Assembly (NCBI GenBank): GCA_049513815.1
Contig: JBEKVR010000005.1
Span: 8,002-72,001, forward strand
Direction: 5' to 3'
From: Roseiarcus sp049513815
Lineage (GTDB): Bacteria; Pseudomonadota; Alphaproteobacteria; Rhizobiales; Beijerinckiaceae
Length of the DNA: 64,000 bases
Shown: positions 61,379 to 64,000 of the stretch, in pieces
Layout: every line of letters starts with the position of its first letter
How positions within the stretch are numbered: position 1 is the stretch's first letter
The notes under the pieces: model-generated
The model's database searches: none
What the model was told of the DNA's origin: nothing
What the model saw: only the letters and a program-made list of their open reading frames with translations
Program-made: the position numbers and the translations under genes

Positions 61379-61790
61379 CCGCGTTCCGACGCCTCTTCGT
61401 TCGTGCGTTTCCCCCGATGCGCGGGGCTGCGACTTGGGGGACGGATTCCGTAGATCGACGGCTCGCCGGGCGGGTTGCCGCGCCTTCGAGCCAGACGACC
61501 ATCGGCGCGCGATCGCTGAGCGCCTGATGAAGACCTCGCTCATTGCAGAAGGCGAGGTCGGCGCCGACGCCGACCTCAGCGCAGCGCCAATCTTGTGTCC
61601 CGCTCTCGTCACGCCCCGCTCGATGGCAAGCCAACCGGGACAGGCCTTTTTTCCAGCTCGGCCAATCGCGCCATTTTCCGGGGCTGCCGCCCTCTTCTGG
61701 GGCGTTCTCAAGCGCGTTCTGACGAATTGCAACGGCGCAATCAGTGGGCTACCGGTTGGGCCCTCGCAATCTAACGATGGGCAGCGGCTG
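61379..61790 (+). other. Spacer between the octad-repeat gene and glf
   Basis: No convincing gene is present. The glf frame is open through most of this stretch, back to an ATG at 61434, and a second in-frame ATG lies at 61623. The encoded sequence upstream of the Rossmann motif is Arg/Ala/Pro-rich and unlike any glf N-terminus, so I treat it as non-coding leader. No clear terminator for the repeat gene is visible. Confidence 0.45.
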
Positions 61791-62933
61791 GTGCGGTACT
61801 GCATTGTCGGCGCAGGCTTTAGCGGTGCGGTGATAGGGCGGGCGCTCGCCGAAGCCGGCCACAGAGTTCTCGTCATCGACGAACGCGCTCATGTCGCCGG
61901 CAATTGCTTCTCAAAGCGCGACTCGGAAACCGGGATCATGGTCCATGTCTACGGGCCGCACATTTTCCACACTAGCGACGAGCGGGTGTGGGCCTATGTG
62001 CAGAAATTCGGCGATATGGTTCCCTATCAGCATCGGGTTCAGGCCGTCGCCGGCGGCTCGGTCTATTCGTTGCCGATCAATCTGCTGACCATCAACCAGT
62101 TTTTTGGCAGGGTGATGAGCCCCGCGGAGGCTCGCGACTTCATCGCCAGCAAGTCCTCGCCGATCGAGAATCCGGCCAATTTCGAGGAGCAGGCCCTCAG
62201 CATGATCGGCCCGGAATTGTACCACGCGTTCTTCCGGGGCTACACTCGCAAGCAGTGGGGGTTGGATCCGAAGCAGTTGCCGGCCTCGGTGCTCAAGCGG
62301 CTGCCTCTGCGCTTCAATTACGACGACGGCTATTTCGCCCATCGTCATCAAGCCATGCCGCGGCAGGGATACACGGAGTTGGTCGCTGCGATCCTCGAAG
62401 CTCCCAATCTCGAGTTGCGCCTTTCGACCCGCTTCGAGGATCTCGACGAGGAATTCTCGCATGTGGTCTACAGCGGACCGATCGACCGTTTCTTCCAGTA
62501 TGAGTTCGGCCGCCTCGGCTATCGCACCCTAGATTTTGAAGCGTTCCGCGCAAAGGGTGACTACCAGGGCACTGCGGTGCTAAACTATTGCGACGAATCG
62601 ACGCCATTTACTCGCGTTACCGAGCACAAATACTTCGCGCCTTGGGAACGAGACGGTTTTGAGGCGACAATCTGCTATCGGGAATTCAGCCGTCTGTGCG
62701 AGCCGAACGACATTCCTTACTATCCGATTCGTCAAACCGACGAAAACGCGATGCTGCGCAAGTATATCGAACGGGCGCAAGCGACGTCTGGCGTCAGCTT
62801 CGTCGGCCGCCTCGGCTCTTATCGCTACCTCGACATGGACGTGACAATCGGCGAAGCGTTGGCCGCAGCGGACGTCATGCTGGCGCAAATCCGCGACGGC
62901 GCGAAGATCCCCCCATTTTTTGTCACGCCCTGA
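61791..62933 (+). CDS. glf: UDP-galactopyranose mutase
   Basis: Glf is a flavoenzyme that interconverts UDP-galactopyranose and UDP-galactofuranose, the donor for galactofuranose in surface polysaccharides. From GTG at 61791 the product has 380 residues. The FAD-binding motif GAGFSGAVIGRALAEAGHRV comes first, followed by GGNCF-like VAGNCFSKRD, then VHVYGPHIFHTSDERVWAYV. The active-site region includes YTRKQWGLDPKQLP and the FNYDDGYFAHRHQAMPRQGY segment. The C-terminus has YRYLDMDVTIGEALAAAD. The GTG is the start that gives the normal N-terminus. It lies between two giant repeat-protein genes in the same orientation. Confidence 0.95.
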   Translation: MRYCIVGAGFSGAVIGRALAEAGHRVLVIDERAHVAGNCFSKRDSETGIMVHVYGPHIFHTSDERVWAYVQKFGDMVPYQHRVQAVAGGSVYSLPINLLTINQFFGRVMSPAEARDFIASKSSPIENPANFEEQALSMIGPELYHAFFRGYTRKQWGLDPKQLPASVLKRLPLRFNYDDGYFAHRHQAMPRQGYTELVAAILEAPNLELRLSTRFEDLDEEFSHVVYSGPIDRFFQYEFGRLGYRTLDFEAFRAKGDYQGTAVLNYCDESTPFTRVTEHKYFAPWERDGFEATICYREFSRLCEPNDIPYYPIRQTDENAMLRKYIERAQATSGVSFVGRLGSYRYLDMDVTIGEALAAADVMLAQIRDGAKIPPFFVTP

Positions 62934-63559
62934 TCGGACAGGCCAACGCTCAATCCGATCGCGCAGATTCGCACTATGGCGATCGACCTCGCGCCGCCGG
63001 AGAACCGAGCGAACCGGCCGACGGGGAGCCATTACCGCAGACGCATCGAGGGCCAACGAGCGTCGAGCGGTCGCAAGCTCGGCTCTGAGGCTTGGCGAAG
63101 AGCACACAAAAGCAAATCTAAGGCCCACCCTTCGAGCCATCGCCGCGCATGACCGGCCGCCTGCGACAGGCTGTCTGTTCGCGGCTCCAATAGAGCCGGC
63201 AGCCATTAATCCAAACTTAACTCGACACTGTTAGACAAGCCACTGCGAGGGGATGTGCTCTGGCCGAACCGAGATCCGTGATTTCCGGATCGAAAGGTCG
63301 GCCCCAAACTCCCGTTTAGGGCGCCAGAATCGGATGCGGTCCGTCGACACGCGTCCGATAGCATGAAGCTTCTCTGGCGCAATGGCCCGCACGAGCCATG
63401 TTTCCATGAAAACAGTGTTCAGTTTCGCCTAGGCGGCGGAAACGCGGCGACGTTCAACGGGAGCGCGACTCTGCTTTCAGCAGGCCACGCCCCGGTTCGA
63501 GAACGGCTGCACGCTCAATCTCCGACGCCTATGGCGCAGCACATAAGGCTCGCGCGCCA
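62934..63559 (+). other. Leader of the second giant octad-repeat gene
   Basis: No gene is seen in these 626 bases. The right part shares ordered sequence blocks with the leader of the first octad gene (see 54964-55714), and a perfect CtrA-type site lies at 63206. A short AAGG ribosome-binding-like sequence precedes the ATG at 63560. Confidence 0.5.
63206..63221. promoter_or_regulatory. Candidate CtrA box (TTAA-N7-TTAAC) upstream of octad gene 2
   Basis: TTAATCCAAACTTAAC matches the full CtrA recognition sequence, including the trailing C, about 340 bases before the start of the second octad-repeat gene. The TTAAC half is also present at the matching place in the leader of the first copy. The site is very unlikely by chance in G+C-rich DNA, and its conservation across the duplicated leaders makes a regulatory role plausible. 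Confidence 0.5.
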
Positions 63560-64000
63560 ATGTCAATTATCTCATCGCTGTCCGCCTCCCAGATCTCGTC
63601 CCTTCCGACCTCAACGATCGCCTCGCTGAAGACAAGCGATATAGCAGCGCTGAGCACCACACAGGCCGCGGCGCTGACCTCCACGCAGACTGCGGTGCTT
63701 TCGACAGCGGATCTCGCCGCCTTTACAGGACCTCAGATTAGCGCCTTCACAGTGAGCGCGCTGATCGGTCTCACGACCTCTCAATTCACAAGCCTTACGA
63801 CCACGGAAGTCGCCGCGTTGACGACCTCGCAGGTCGGAGGGCTGACGACGGCCGACATCGGCGCGCTGAGCACCGATGAGGCGGCGGCTTTGACGACGGC
63901 GCAGATCGGCGCTCTGACGACCGCCCAGGTGGGGGCGCTGTCGACGGCCAATCTGGCGGCGCTGTCGACCGGCCAGGTCGCGGCGCTCAGCACCAAGGAC
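63560..64000 (+). CDS. Octapeptide-repeat protein, copy 2 (5' part; continues past the window)
   Basis: The first 147 codons are present with no stop. The protein begins MSIISSLSASQISSLPTSTI and continues in the same eight-residue register as copy 1. Octads 1-10 match those of copy 1 position by position (for example AFTGPQIS against AFTVPQIN at octad 7, and GLTTSQFT against GLSSTQTS at octad 9), whereas later octads are generic. This suggests a conserved N-terminal segment followed by a variable array. Codon use is the same as in copy 1. The total length cannot be seen. Confidence 0.85.
   Translation, partial: MSIISSLSASQISSLPTSTIASLKTSDIAALSTTQAAALTSTQTAVLSTADLAAFTGPQISAFTVSALIGLTTSQFTSLTTTEVAALTTSQVGGLTTADIGALSTDEAAALTTAQIGALTTAQVGALSTANLAALSTGQVAALSTKD

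Overview
The window is G+C-rich (roughly two-thirds G+C by eye) and dense with coupled genes. It reads as a chromosome segment of an alphaproteobacterium of the order Hyphomicrobiales (Rhizobiales). The evidence is the rhizobial-type flagellar cluster (motA-fliM-fliN-fliG-flhB, flgE-flgK-flgL-flaF-flbT-flgD-fliQ-flhA-fliR, motB-motC-fliK, and the regulator FtcR), together with CtrA-type TTAA-N7-TTAA sites and an alphaproteobacterial LexA-type GAAC-N7-GAAC site. A Beijerinckiaceae/Methylocystaceae-like or Methylobacterium-like host is a guess, not a demonstrated assignment.

Layout. 1-6 kb: housekeeping genes (DUF3775 protein, rpsO, pnp, a YbjQ-like protein), then the minus-strand ychF-maoC-maoC operon. 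6-12 kb: an accessory stretch with decayed genes (a carboxymuconolactone-decarboxylase remnant, a frameshifted glycosyltransferase-39-like membrane protein, a frameshifted hicB), an A+T-rich island, a DUF1203 protein, a MerR/carboxymuconolactone-decarboxylase pair and a SAM methyltransferase. 12-33.4 kb: one nearly continuous minus-strand flagellar run from motA down to flgJ/flgN, with many 1-4 nt start/stop overlaps. 33.5-36.4 kb: flgF, fliI and an associated membrane protein on the plus strand. 36.4-41.3 kb: an accessory insert with repeats, a possibly SOS-regulated gene, a free-standing ClpX-type zinc finger protein, a split lipoprotein gene, palindromic repeats, a J-domain-like protein and a diguanylate cyclase. 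41.5-48.6 kb: the second minus-strand flagellar operon fliF-fliH-motB-motC-fliK-lytic transglycosylase. 49-55 kb: flagellin, FtcR, a PilZ-like protein, a TPR-glycosyltransferase-DUF6165 fusion and a DUF1217 protein. 55.7-64 kb: two paralogous giant repeat proteins flanking a UDP-galactopyranose mutase gene.

How the genes work together. The window encodes most of a flagellum: MS ring, C ring, export gate and ATPase, rod, P and L rings, hook, junction proteins, flagellin, and stator with the rhizobial MotC/MotE-like periplasmic partners. It also encodes the FlaF/FlbT flagellin regulators and FtcR. fliD, fliS, fliO, flgM, visNR and rem are not seen.

The most unusual content is the giant octapeptide-repeat protein at 55715-61378. 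It is 1887 residues, of which 1880 form 235 uninterrupted eight-residue units of the type A-L-[ST]-T-x-[QD]-[IV]-A. Within it, a 408-bp (17-octad) higher-order unit recurs at exactly equal spacing. A second paralogue starts at 63560 and runs off the end of the window. The first ten or so octads match position by position between the two, and the leaders are related; the second leader carries a perfect TTAA-N7-TTAAC site. I do not recognise a described function for this pair, and they are the best candidate here for an undescribed system.
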